NCBI GenBank assembly: GCA_947372105.1
Contig: CANBSH010000002.1
Location: 1 to 64,000, forward strand
Length of the DNA stretch: 64,000 bases
Source of the DNA: Chitinophagaceae bacterium
GTDB lineage: Bacteria; Bacteroidota; Bacteroidia; Chitinophagales; Chitinophagaceae
Reading direction: 5' to 3'
The position numbers and the translations under genes were made by a program. The notes below the pieces were generated by a model. That model worked only from the letters and a program-made list of their open reading frames with translations. It was not told where the DNA came from and did no database searches. Shown one piece after another: positions 25,909 to 34,428 of this stretch; position 1 is the first letter of the stretch, and every line of letters begins with the position of its first letter.

Positions 25909-27498
25909 TTAATACCCTGTATTTTGTACAAGATTAGGGTTAGAAGATATATCAGCAGAAGGAATTGGATATAATTTTCTGTAGGCATCTACACCAGATC
26001 CACTTTTTACTCCGCCTTTCCAAGGCCATAAATAAGTAGACTCAGTGAATTTACCGTATCTGATTAAATCAGAACGACGGAATCCTTCCCAATACAATTC
26101 TCTGCAACGCTCATCCAAAATAAAATCGGTCGTTAATTGACCTGCAGTGATATTTCCTGTGGTATTGGTATAAGCTCTTTGACGTAATGCATTTACATAA
26201 CCCAAAGCTGTAGTAGCGTCACCGCCAGTACCTCCTCTTAAAACAGATTCAGCATATACTAAATACATTTCTCCTAAACGGAAAATAGGAAAATCAATAT
26301 CAGCAAATGTTAAACTAGAGCCTGCCGTTCCGTCTGCTTTGATATTTTTAAACTTAGTAATTGCATAACCATCGGTAAATGCAGTTAAGTCAGAAATATC
26401 GGCATTTTGACCTGCAGTATAAATTTGAGCACGCTTATCGGTAGCTCCTGTAATATCAGCAAACTTATCACTAAATGCTTTGGTAGTTCTTAAACCACCC
26501 CATCCTCCATCTACACCAAATGTAGAAGCTGTCATAGAACCTCCAATAGGCGCATGTGTTAAGAAAGTAGTACCACCCCAGTTTTGAGTTTTCATACCAT
26601 CAAAGTTGATGGTCAAAATAAACTCTGCAGTATTATTTTGATTATCAGCACGCATGATTTTTGTATAATCACTAATTAAGGAGTAGCCTGCATCAATTAC
26701 TTTTTTAGAATAAGCCACCGCATCAGTATATCTAGCAGTACCCGTATACACTTGTGCGTTTAAATAAATTCTAGCTAATAAAGCCCAAGCAGCTGCTTTA
26801 TCTGCACGACCATATTCATTTTTTCTAGCATCTACTAATTCAGGATCAATTGCTTTTAATTCTGATTCAATGTAAGCAAATAATTCTGTACGTGTTTTTT
26901 GTTTTGGCATGACAGAACCTAATGCATCTGCATCGGTTAAGAAAGGTACATTACCAAATAAGTCCATTAAAATGGAATATTGGTAGGCTCTTAAAAATCT
27001 AGCTTCAGCTTTGAATTTTTTAATAGCTACTACATCATCTGCAGCGATCCCTCTTGAAGCTAAATTAGCATCACTTGCTTGTCTGATAAAATCATTCGCT
27101 AAAGTGATTTGATAGAAAGAACGATAATATAATCCTGTCAACATAGGATTACTTGCAGACCAGTTCATTTTGTGAAAATCCTGAATACCTGGATCTCCCC
27201 ATGATACAACTGCTTCGTCGGTACTTAACTCCTGTGCTTTCCAGAATAATCTTAAAAAGTCGGCAGTACCTTCATCCAATCCTTGAATGTCCCCGTTTCC
27301 TGCAGGGCCCGTGTTTCCTGTTAAAGCAAAACTTGCATATACTTTTGCAAATGCTTGTTTGTACCCAGCAGCTGTTTGGTAAACTTGCGTAGAAGTTACG
27401 TCATTCGTAGGCAGCAAGTCCAATGTTTTGGAACAAGAAGCCATAACAACAACCGAAACAGCAGTGGCTAATACGATTTTATAAATATTTGTTTTCAT
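25909..27498 (-). CDS. susD: SusD-family starch-binding outer-membrane lipoprotein (locus 2)
   Basis: A 529-residue SusD-type lipoprotein (signal ending VVMASC, Cys about residue 23). It has the family helical core KKFKAEARFLRAYQYSILMDLFGNVPF and the C-terminal block DERCRELYWEGFRRSDLIRYGKF. The start at 27498 places the signal peptide correctly; the longer reading would overlap susC by 68 bases and add a spurious hydrophobic segment. It would bind starch or maltooligosaccharides with the SusC partner upstream. Gene order amylase-susC-susD-susE-susF supports starch as the substrate. Confidence 0.93.
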   Translation of the reverse strand: MKTNIYKIVLATAVSVVVMASCSKTLDLLPTNDVTSTQVYQTAAGYKQAFAKVYASFALTGNTGPAGNGDIQGLDEGTADFLRLFWKAQELSTDEAVVSWGDPGIQDFHKMNWSASNPMLTGLYYRSFYQITLANDFIRQASDANLASRGIAADDVVAIKKFKAEARFLRAYQYSILMDLFGNVPFLTDADALGSVMPKQKTRTELFAYIESELKAIDPELVDARKNEYGRADKAAAWALLARIYLNAQVYTGTARYTDAVAYSKKVIDAGYSLISDYTKIMRADNQNNTAEFILTINFDGMKTQNWGGTTFLTHAPIGGSMTASTFGVDGGWGGLRTTKAFSDKFADITGATDKRAQIYTAGQNADISDLTAFTDGYAITKFKNIKADGTAGSSLTFADIDFPIFRLGEMYLVYAESVLRGGTGGDATTALGYVNALRQRAYTNTTGNITAGQLTTDFILDERCRELYWEGFRRSDLIRYGKFTESTYLWPWKGGVKSGSGVDAYRKLYPIPSADISSNPNLVQNTGY

Positions 27499-27526
27499 TT
27501 TCTTATTATTTGATCTTATAAATAAA

Positions 27527-30500
27527 TTAGAAATTAAGATTAATACCAAAAGAAATAGTTCTTGGTCTAGGATAGAAGTTGTTGTCAACTCCACCTGTCA
27601 TCTCAGGATCTAACCCTTTATATTTGGTTAATATGTATGCATTTTGAATGTTGGCATTCAATTGTAAAGTGGCTTTATCATTCCATACTTTTCCAACATT
27701 ATAGCCTAAGCTAATATTGTCGATACGGAAGAAAGAAGCGTTTTGTACATAGTAATCAGATAAGAAATAGTTGGCACCATTACCACTAAATCCAGAAGTT
27801 AAATAATCTCTAGATCCGTTGTTTACATATCCTAATGGATTCATGATATTTCTTAAAGTACCTGTACTAGATGCTACGTTATTATATAAGTAGTTGCCCA
27901 AATTGGCTCTCATCACAATACCTGCATTCCACTTTTTATAAGTCACTCTAGAATTAGCACCTAAATACCATTGTGGGTCATTTCCTTTATATTGATATAA
28001 ATCTTTTTCATTGATGATACCATCACGATTTAAATCGGCAAATAAACCATCAATTGGATTTCCTTTTGCATCATACACTTGTTTGAAAACAAAGAAAGCA
28101 CCACGGTTATATCCTACTGATTGAATCATAATAGTATTACCGGTACCACCACTAATTCCACCATAACGAGCTCCTGCATAAGTAGGATCATCAGAGATAG
28201 TTAATTTTGTAATTTTGTTTTTATTATAAGTCGCATTTACTGATAAGTCCCAAGTTAAGTCCTTAGACTTAATAGGAACTAAATTCAAAGTAAATTCTAA
28301 ACCATTATTTTCCATGCTACCAATGTTTGCAACAATTTTGTTACTAAAGTTGGTACCTGCTGGTTGATTGATTTCATTCAACAAATCGGTAGTAGTACGA
28401 TTGTAGGCTTCGATAGTACCGCTTACACGATTATTAAAGAAACCAAAATCTAAGGCTACGTTCGCAGTCGCTGTTTGCTCCCACTTACGATTGTAATAGT
28501 ATCCATTAGGACGATAGATAGAATAGAATGAATTACCAAATTGATACTGAGCAGTGCTTGTACCTAAATTATAGTAAGAAATATAATCATAGTATCCAAT
28601 ACCATCTTGTTGTCCAGTCACACCATAACTCGCTCTTAATTTTAAATCAGAAACTACTGTTGAAGATTTAAACATGTCTTCTTCTTTCAACTTCCAAGCC
28701 AATGCTGCTGAAGGGAAAACGGCATAACGATTGTCTGGATTAAATTTAGAAGATCCATCTTGTCTTACAGAAGCAGTCAAGATATATTTGTTTTTGATAT
28801 TCAAATTAGCTCTACCTAAATAAGAGATCAAACGATACTCAGGTACGTTAGAGGCAAAGTTTGGAGAAGTTACAATCGTGTTATCAAAAGTACGATCTGA
28901 AAAATTGAAGTTAGTCGTCTTATAATCTTGATACTCATAACCACCTGTTAATTCAATACGAGAGTTAATTGCTTTAAGGTCTGTAGCATAATTCAAATAA
29001 GCATTGAAATAGCTATTATCTCTTTCTTGTAAATATTGATTATTAACCCCACCATGGAAAGGACCGTTAAACATACCGCCAGCATCTTTATATCTTTTAT
29101 AACTTGAAGCGGCGCTGTCGTTGATCACAATCGTTCCTGCACCAGTGGCAATATCAGAACCTGTGTTCACTACAACATGTAAGTCAGGTAAAAAATGTAC
29201 TTTATAATCAATTAAAGCACTCGCAATTTTACGAGACACATTACTATTGTCTTGTTTTTGTTCTAAGATACCTAATGGGTTTCTTGGAGATAAAGATCTT
29301 AAGCCTGTAGTAGAAGTTGCATCCAACCACTCCCAGTATCCACCAAAGCGTTTGCTTCCAGAATACACAGGTTGTGTAGGGTCAAAGTTGGTTGCAGATC
29401 CAATAGCTCCTTGATCAGCAAAACGAGAACTACTTTCAGAATATTTATAGCTCAAGTTCACACTTAAATGATCTTTGAAAAAAGTAGGGCTTATGTTCAC
29501 ACCAATAGTTGTACGCTTTAAGTTTCCTGTTTTCAAAATACCATCTTGTTGTAAATTACCTAAAGACAAACGATAAGGTAAAGCACCCGCTACTGCACCA
29601 GATAAACTAAGGTTGTTGTCGGTACTTGTAGCTGATTGATAAATTTGTTTTTGCCAATCTGTATTTTCAGCACCTAAAACAGCTTTGAAAGCTGCAGTAC
29701 CTTTTTCATTTACAATTTTTCTAATTTCATCTGCTGTAAAAATATCAGCTTGCTTGCTGTTTTCAGCAATACCATATTGAGAGCTGAAATTTACTTTCAT
29801 GGCTCCTTTTTTTCCTTTCTTAGTGGTAATTAAAATAACACCATTAGATGCACGAGCACCATAAATTGCCGAAGCAGAGGCGTCTTTTAACACAGAGAAA
29901 GATTCAATATCATTTGGATTGATTAAAGCTAAAGCATTGGCTTGACCAGAAATTCCACCTGCGTCAATAGGCATACCATCAATTACGATTAATGGGTCAT
30001 TGCTTGCATTTAATGAAGCACCGCCTCTGATACGAATAGTACTTCCTGCACCTGGTGCACCACTATTACTTGTAATAGATACACCCGCTACTTTACCAGC
30101 TATTAATTGTTCTGGAGTGGCTACCACACCAGTATTAAAATCCTTGGAAGTAATATTTGCTACAGATCCTGTTAAGTCTTTTTTCCTAACAGATCCATAA
30201 CCAATTACCACCACCTCATTTAATTGGTCTGATGTTTGAGACAAAGTCACATTAAAAGTGCTTTGACCTTTGATAGATAATTCCTTAGATGCATAGTTCA
30301 AAAAAGAAACTACTAATGTGTTGTCTGAAGCGGACACTTTTAAAGTAAAAGTACCATCAGCCCCAGTACTTGTACCTTTCTTAGTCCCTTTCACCACCAC
30401 AGAAGCTGCAACCAAAGGAGAACCATCTTTGGCGTCGGTTACTTTACCGGTAACCGTACGATCTTGCGCAAATGTTGGCAAGCAGATGACTGCTAGCAAC

Positions 30501-30529
30501 AACGCAACAAGTGTTTTTTTCATGTTCAT
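27527..30529 (-). CDS. susC: SusC-family TonB-linked outer-membrane transporter (locus 2)
   Basis: A 1,000-residue TonB-dependent transporter with a signal peptide (ending PTFAQ), a carboxypeptidase-regulatory-like domain (about 23-100), TonB-box-like QLNEVVVIGYGS, plug with PLIVIDGMPI and KDASASAIYGARASNGVILITTK, and a barrel ending NLNF. It would import maltooligosaccharides made at the surface by the GH13 enzyme encoded 28 bases upstream. The start may be at the second Met (30523). Regulatory domain and plug are close in sequence to the SusC of locus 1, but the barrels differ, as expected for different substrates. Confidence 0.95.
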   Translation of the reverse strand: MNMKKTLVALLLAVICLPTFAQDRTVTGKVTDAKDGSPLVAASVVVKGTKKGTSTGADGTFTLKVSASDNTLVVSFLNYASKELSIKGQSTFNVTLSQTSDQLNEVVVIGYGSVRKKDLTGSVANITSKDFNTGVVATPEQLIAGKVAGVSITSNSGAPGAGSTIRIRGGASLNASNDPLIVIDGMPIDAGGISGQANALALINPNDIESFSVLKDASASAIYGARASNGVILITTKKGKKGAMKVNFSSQYGIAENSKQADIFTADEIRKIVNEKGTAAFKAVLGAENTDWQKQIYQSATSTDNNLSLSGAVAGALPYRLSLGNLQQDGILKTGNLKRTTIGVNISPTFFKDHLSVNLSYKYSESSSRFADQGAIGSATNFDPTQPVYSGSKRFGGYWEWLDATSTTGLRSLSPRNPLGILEQKQDNSNVSRKIASALIDYKVHFLPDLHVVVNTGSDIATGAGTIVINDSAASSYKRYKDAGGMFNGPFHGGVNNQYLQERDNSYFNAYLNYATDLKAINSRIELTGGYEYQDYKTTNFNFSDRTFDNTIVTSPNFASNVPEYRLISYLGRANLNIKNKYILTASVRQDGSSKFNPDNRYAVFPSAALAWKLKEEDMFKSSTVVSDLKLRASYGVTGQQDGIGYYDYISYYNLGTSTAQYQFGNSFYSIYRPNGYYYNRKWEQTATANVALDFGFFNNRVSGTIEAYNRTTTDLLNEINQPAGTNFSNKIVANIGSMENNGLEFTLNLVPIKSKDLTWDLSVNATYNKNKITKLTISDDPTYAGARYGGISGGTGNTIMIQSVGYNRGAFFVFKQVYDAKGNPIDGLFADLNRDGIINEKDLYQYKGNDPQWYLGANSRVTYKKWNAGIVMRANLGNYLYNNVASSTGTLRNIMNPLGYVNNGSRDYLTSGFSGNGANYFLSDYYVQNASFFRIDNISLGYNVGKVWNDKATLQLNANIQNAYILTKYKGLDPEMTGGVDNNFYPRPRTISFGINLNF

Positions 30530-30557
30530 AGATTTACGATTTCAAGTTTAAGAATTG

Positions 30558-33428
30558 TTAATTTGTAATTAAAAGTTTATTGATTTTTTGTTTTTGGTTT
30601 TGAATGATTGAAATAAAATATAATCCAGGCATTTGCATGCTTTGATTTTTTTGTATGACAAATTTTTGAGTACCCTTAAATTGATACCCCGAGTATAATA
30701 AGCCGCAATCTTCTCCATTCATGTTATAGGCATGAATTTGTACATTTCCACTTTCAGGCAATTGATAAACAAAGTTAGCACTTGTTCGTAAAGGATTGGG
30801 GTAAATACTTGAGACCATATTTAGCTCAGGTAAATTGACATTCAAGATATCCGTAATGACCGCTGATGATATATTTTTGTTAGTATATACTTGATATTCA
30901 CCAGCTTGTAAAGTAACACTTGCAGTGCCATTCAAAACCGGAATGTATTTATTATTATACACGTTATACCAAAATCCATCTGAAGGGAAAGAAACATTAG
31001 AAGTTTGGGTAGAAACATCAAAATTACCCATCAAAACCAACTTAATAGAATCTCCATTTATTTGTAATGATTTAAATAATCCTCCCCCGTTCATAGTATA
31101 TCTACCTGTACTGAAATCGGTGGTATAGCTTGGATTGTTTCTCAATTTTAAAAATTGCGCATAAGCATTATATAATGCCTTACGATTAGGATTAGCAAAA
31201 TAATCCCACTTGATAGGTTTATCCGAAAGACGACAGTTATTATTGATAGTCAAATCGGGGCAAGTATTAATGGAAAGATCATACCCTAATTCACCAAATT
31301 GCCACATCGATTTTGGACCTGGCGTTAAGGCCCAGAAGGCAGCCGCTAATTCCATTCTTTTTAAAGCAGTATTTACATCACGGGTGTTATAGCCACTACC
31401 TGTATTACCGTAATTCAAATTTTTAAACATCAGTCTTTCTTCATCATGACTTTCCATATAAGTCACTAAATGTTGTTGGTTCCAACTACGACCATTTGCA
31501 AATGCATTATTAATAGAAGCATCTGTAGGAAATCCCATTGCAGATTGTCCAAAATTATAATTGGCATTACCCCAAAGTAACATGCCATAATCTGCTAATT
31601 CTTTTTCTTCAGTGTTATCTGCGAAATGTTCCAAGATACAATAACTATTAACAGATGCTTTTTGCATCGTATCATAAATATTTTTCCATATTGCAATACG
31701 TGAAGCATCATAAAGCCCCCATGCATTCACATCGGTTGGATTATTTTTTTGAGTAAACCCTTTTGAAAGGTCCCATCTAAAACCATCCACATGATATTTT
31801 GTTAACCAATGATTTACCACACGCGAAACTAATTTTTTAGTGGCGGCAGATTCATGATTAAAGTCATTACCCACACTAAAAGGATGCGTTGCGGTAACAT
31901 TAAGCCAAGGATTATTAGTAGCCGGAGTCCCTGCAGCACTATTCCAATACATTTGAGCTAAAGGTGAAGAATTAAAAACATGATTCAAAACCATATCCAT
32001 GATCACAGCAATCCCTTTGGCATGCGCCGCATCTATAAATTCTTTAATGGCAGTTTCGGTACCATAATATTTATCAGGGGCAAAAAAGAAATTCGGATTA
32101 TATCCCCAACTATTATTTCCTTCAAATTCCGAAAAAGGCATTAATTCGATCGCATTCACTCCTAAATTTTTCAAATAATTTAAACTGTCTTTTAAAGTTT
32201 GAAAGTTTTGCTTTTGAACAAAATCACGAATCAATAATTCATATATGATTAAATTCTTTTTATTAGGTCTTACAAAACCAGCGTCTTTCCAAACATAAGT
32301 TGGTTTAGCAGTTTGAAGCACACTCACTATGCCAGTAGTTTTCCCTGTAGGGTAGGCTTTTAAGTTAGGATAGGTAGCTGCAGGTATATAAGAATCATTA
32401 TTAGGATCCAATACTTTTTCGGTATTATAGTCAGCCACTTTAATATTGTCATCAATCACATACTGATACGCATATTCTACTCCAGGAGTTAAACCATTTA
32501 TCTTCAACCAAAAACGAGTCGTGTCTTTAGACAAATTCATGACATAAGGTAAACTAGCTGTCCAATTATTAAAATCACCTATTACAGATACATTTGTTTT
32601 TTTAGGGGCATACAAAACTAAAGTGACAGAAGTGTCTCCTGCATGATAATTAACTCCATCCACCAAACCCGCTGGAACATCCTGTAAATTCATATCCCCA
32701 TATACTAAAAAATTCAATGAATCTTTGGAGGTAGCAGTCCCGTTATTCCCAACGACCAAGAGTTTTTGCGTTCCTGTCTTATTGATTTTTTTGAATGCAG
32801 ATAAGGAACTGGTATTGCTGGCAGTTTTTAAAAGTGTATCATTAAAATAAATGGATAGGGTTGCATTTTCGGATGACTTTGCATTTACAAATAAAGTATC
32901 CCCTATTGTTTTTTTAATAGTTTCAAATTGTGGAACATATAATGGTTGTGATAAAGGCGTATCAATTTTAGCATAAAATTGATTATCATATATGTTCACA
33001 TACATATCAGAACCATCTTCATTCGCTAATTTTGTTCCTGCAGAATTTCTAAATAAAATAGCAATCTTATAAATTTTCTCACTGGCATTAGTGACTCCAA
33101 AATAATTTCTTACCCCACCTGTTATAGTGAATGACCATTGATTATTACCTAAGCTGGTGGCTTTAATACGTGGATCAGTTCCAGTCCAAACCGAAAAAGA
33201 AGGAACATATTGCCAAGCACTGCTATTGGCACTAACACTTGTAATTAAACCAAGGTGAACAAATACATCTCCGGTAAAATTTAATAAAGCTTTATTTCCT
33301 TTTGTTGCATCTGCTGTAATAGTGATAGAATTACTAGTCTCCAAAACAAAATTTGGAGTCGTATTTAATAGTTGTGCATCAGCAAAAAATGCCAATGACA
33401 AAAACAATAAAACGAATAGTTTTTTCAT
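30558..33428 (-). CDS. secreted GH13 alpha-amylase/pullulanase-like enzyme with T9SS sorting domain
   Basis: A 956-residue secreted enzyme. It has a signal peptide (ending AFFADAQ), two N-terminal beta domains (about 20-250, the first SusE/CBM-like), a CBM48/isoamylase-N-like domain (about 255-345, VSVIGDFNNWT), the GH13 barrel (about 375-760), a C-terminal beta domain, and an 80-residue type IX secretion sorting domain starting near SSIYPNPLRTS. Catalytic residues are Asp553 (GFRWDLSKG), Glu600 (CILEHFAD) and His661-Asp662 (ESHDEER); DMVLNHV is region I. It is the first gene of the starch locus and would cut starch outside the cell for the SusCD complex. Amylase versus pullulanase specificity is not decided by sequence alone. 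Confidence 0.88.
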   Translation of the reverse strand: MKKLFVLLFLSLAFFADAQLLNTTPNFVLETSNSITITADATKGNKALLNFTGDVFVHLGLITSVSANSSAWQYVPSFSVWTGTDPRIKATSLGNNQWSFTITGGVRNYFGVTNASEKIYKIAILFRNSAGTKLANEDGSDMYVNIYDNQFYAKIDTPLSQPLYVPQFETIKKTIGDTLFVNAKSSENATLSIYFNDTLLKTASNTSSLSAFKKINKTGTQKLLVVGNNGTATSKDSLNFLVYGDMNLQDVPAGLVDGVNYHAGDTSVTLVLYAPKKTNVSVIGDFNNWTASLPYVMNLSKDTTRFWLKINGLTPGVEYAYQYVIDDNIKVADYNTEKVLDPNNDSYIPAATYPNLKAYPTGKTTGIVSVLQTAKPTYVWKDAGFVRPNKKNLIIYELLIRDFVQKQNFQTLKDSLNYLKNLGVNAIELMPFSEFEGNNSWGYNPNFFFAPDKYYGTETAIKEFIDAAHAKGIAVIMDMVLNHVFNSSPLAQMYWNSAAGTPATNNPWLNVTATHPFSVGNDFNHESAATKKLVSRVVNHWLTKYHVDGFRWDLSKGFTQKNNPTDVNAWGLYDASRIAIWKNIYDTMQKASVNSYCILEHFADNTEEKELADYGMLLWGNANYNFGQSAMGFPTDASINNAFANGRSWNQQHLVTYMESHDEERLMFKNLNYGNTGSGYNTRDVNTALKRMELAAAFWALTPGPKSMWQFGELGYDLSINTCPDLTINNNCRLSDKPIKWDYFANPNRKALYNAYAQFLKLRNNPSYTTDFSTGRYTMNGGGLFKSLQINGDSIKLVLMGNFDVSTQTSNVSFPSDGFWYNVYNNKYIPVLNGTASVTLQAGEYQVYTNKNISSAVITDILNVNLPELNMVSSIYPNPLRTSANFVYQLPESGNVQIHAYNMNGEDCGLLYSGYQFKGTQKFVIQKNQSMQMPGLYFISIIQNQKQKINKLLITN

Positions 33429-33460
33429 TTATACAAGCAATCGTGTTCGCAAACCTTATA

Positions 33461-33515
33461 ATGTGTACAAAATACACATACGTAATTTATTAAATATCTG
33501 TGTAATAAATACACA
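33461..33515. promoter_or_regulatory. two tandem inverted repeats TGTGTA-N5-TACACA, candidate operators of the starch operon
   Basis: ATGTGTA-CAAAA-TACACAT (33461-33479) and TGTGTA-ATAAA-TACACA (33499-33515) are the same inverted repeat with the same 5-base spacer, 37 bases apart. The first lies 33 bases upstream of the amylase start. A related sequence sits 28 bases upstream of susC in locus 1. A regulator site overlapping the promoter is inferred. Confidence 0.5.
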
Positions 33516-33641
33516 TTTCTTCGTATATATTTTATTTTAATATTTTACTAATTGTTTAACAATCATATGATAAATAATTATACTATTGTGATTCTTGGGG
33601 AAACTTTATCATTCCTGCAAGTTTTAAAAGCAATTAAGTCT

Positions 33642-33679
33642 ATTATTTAAGGGAATTAAACCCATTATACAAGGGAATT
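33642..33679. repeat. 16-base direct repeat with 22-base period
   Basis: ATTATttAAGGGAATT (33642-33657) and ATTATacAAGGGAATT (33664-33679) match at 14 of 16 positions. A period of 22 bases places them on the same face of the helix about two turns apart, as for direct-repeat regulator sites. They lie about 105 bases upstream of the HAD gene and 215 bases upstream of the starch operon. Confidence 0.45.
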
Positions 33680-33783
33680 TTAGTTACTTAAATTTTTTAA
33701 ATAACAATTGTTAGTTTAAAGATGCGGCAGTAAAATTTCTACCCTAAATAAATAAACTATTTTCGCGATTCATTCAGCCAAAT

Positions 33784-34428
33784 ATGTTCTCTACAACAAA
33801 AGCCTTTTTATTTGATTTAAATGGAACCATGGTTAATGATATGCCATATCATATTGCTGCATGGCACGCAATTGTAAATCAATTAGGTGCTCCTCTGAGC
33901 ATAGAAGATGTTAAGCATCAATGTTATGGCAAAAATGATGAACTGTTAGAAAGAGTTTTTCCAGGTCGTTTTACTATGGAAGAAAAATTAAAGTTGGGGG
34001 CTGATAAAGAAGCCGTTTATAGAGTTGAATTTAAACCACACTTAAAACTAATTCCTGGATTAGATATCTTTTTGGCAAAAGCGCATCAACAAAAAATTAA
34101 AATGGCGATAGGATCGGCAGCTATTACAAGCAATATTGATTTTGTGTTAGACAACACCAATACTCGAAAATATTTTGAGGCCATTGTGAGTGCCGATCAT
34201 GTGAAACAAAGTAAACCGCACCCTGAAACATTTATAAAATGTGCGAACGATTTAAAAGTAGCCCCTTCTGAATGTATTGTATTTGAAGATACTCCCAAAG
34301 GAGTGGAATGCGCACAAAATGCGAATATGAAAGCGATTGTAATTTTAACAGGTCATAAAAAAGATGAATTTAAATCATTCCAAAATATTTTACATTTTAT
34401 GGATGATTATTCTTCTTTGAAATTTTAA
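33784..34428 (+). CDS. HAD-superfamily beta-phosphoglucomutase-like protein with DxN motif
   Basis: A 214-residue HAD hydrolase of the beta-phosphoglucomutase/sugar-phosphatase group. It has the nucleophile Asp11 in FLFDLNGTM, a helical cap (about 18-85), a GSAAI motif II, a Lys in SKPHPETF (motif III) and acidic FEDTPKGVECA (motif IV). The second catalytic residue, normally Asp in DxDGT, is Asn13 here. In mutases and phosphatases that Asp is the general acid/base, so activity may differ. It lies divergent from the starch operon, where a beta-phosphoglucomutase would make sense for maltose use. Its 3' end overlaps the sialidase gene by 32 bases on the opposite strand. Confidence 0.75.
   Translation: MFSTTKAFLFDLNGTMVNDMPYHIAAWHAIVNQLGAPLSIEDVKHQCYGKNDELLERVFPGRFTMEEKLKLGADKEAVYRVEFKPHLKLIPGLDIFLAKAHQQKIKMAIGSAAITSNIDFVLDNTNTRKYFEAIVSADHVKQSKPHPETFIKCANDLKVAPSECIVFEDTPKGVECAQNANMKAIVILTGHKKDEFKSFQNILHFMDDYSSLKF

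Larger units (their letters stand above)
33429..33783. promoter_or_regulatory. divergent control region between the starch locus and the HAD gene
   Basis: About 355 gene-free, AT-rich bases. Near the amylase start are a LacI-like partial element (33444-33457) and two copies of TGTGTA-N5-TACACA (33462-33478 and 33499-33515). In the middle is an ATTGTT-T-AACAAT inverted repeat (33551-33563). Nearer the HAD gene are a 16-base direct repeat with 22-base period (33642-33679) and the palindrome TAACAATTGTTA (33702-33713). A weak -7-like TATTTTCG lies at 33758-33765. Confidence 0.5.

Noticed and set aside
27499..27594. N-terminal extension of the locus 2 susD reading frame overlapping susC
   Set aside because: The downstream ATG at 27498 gives a normal lipoprotein signal; the extension would place an extra hydrophobic segment before it.
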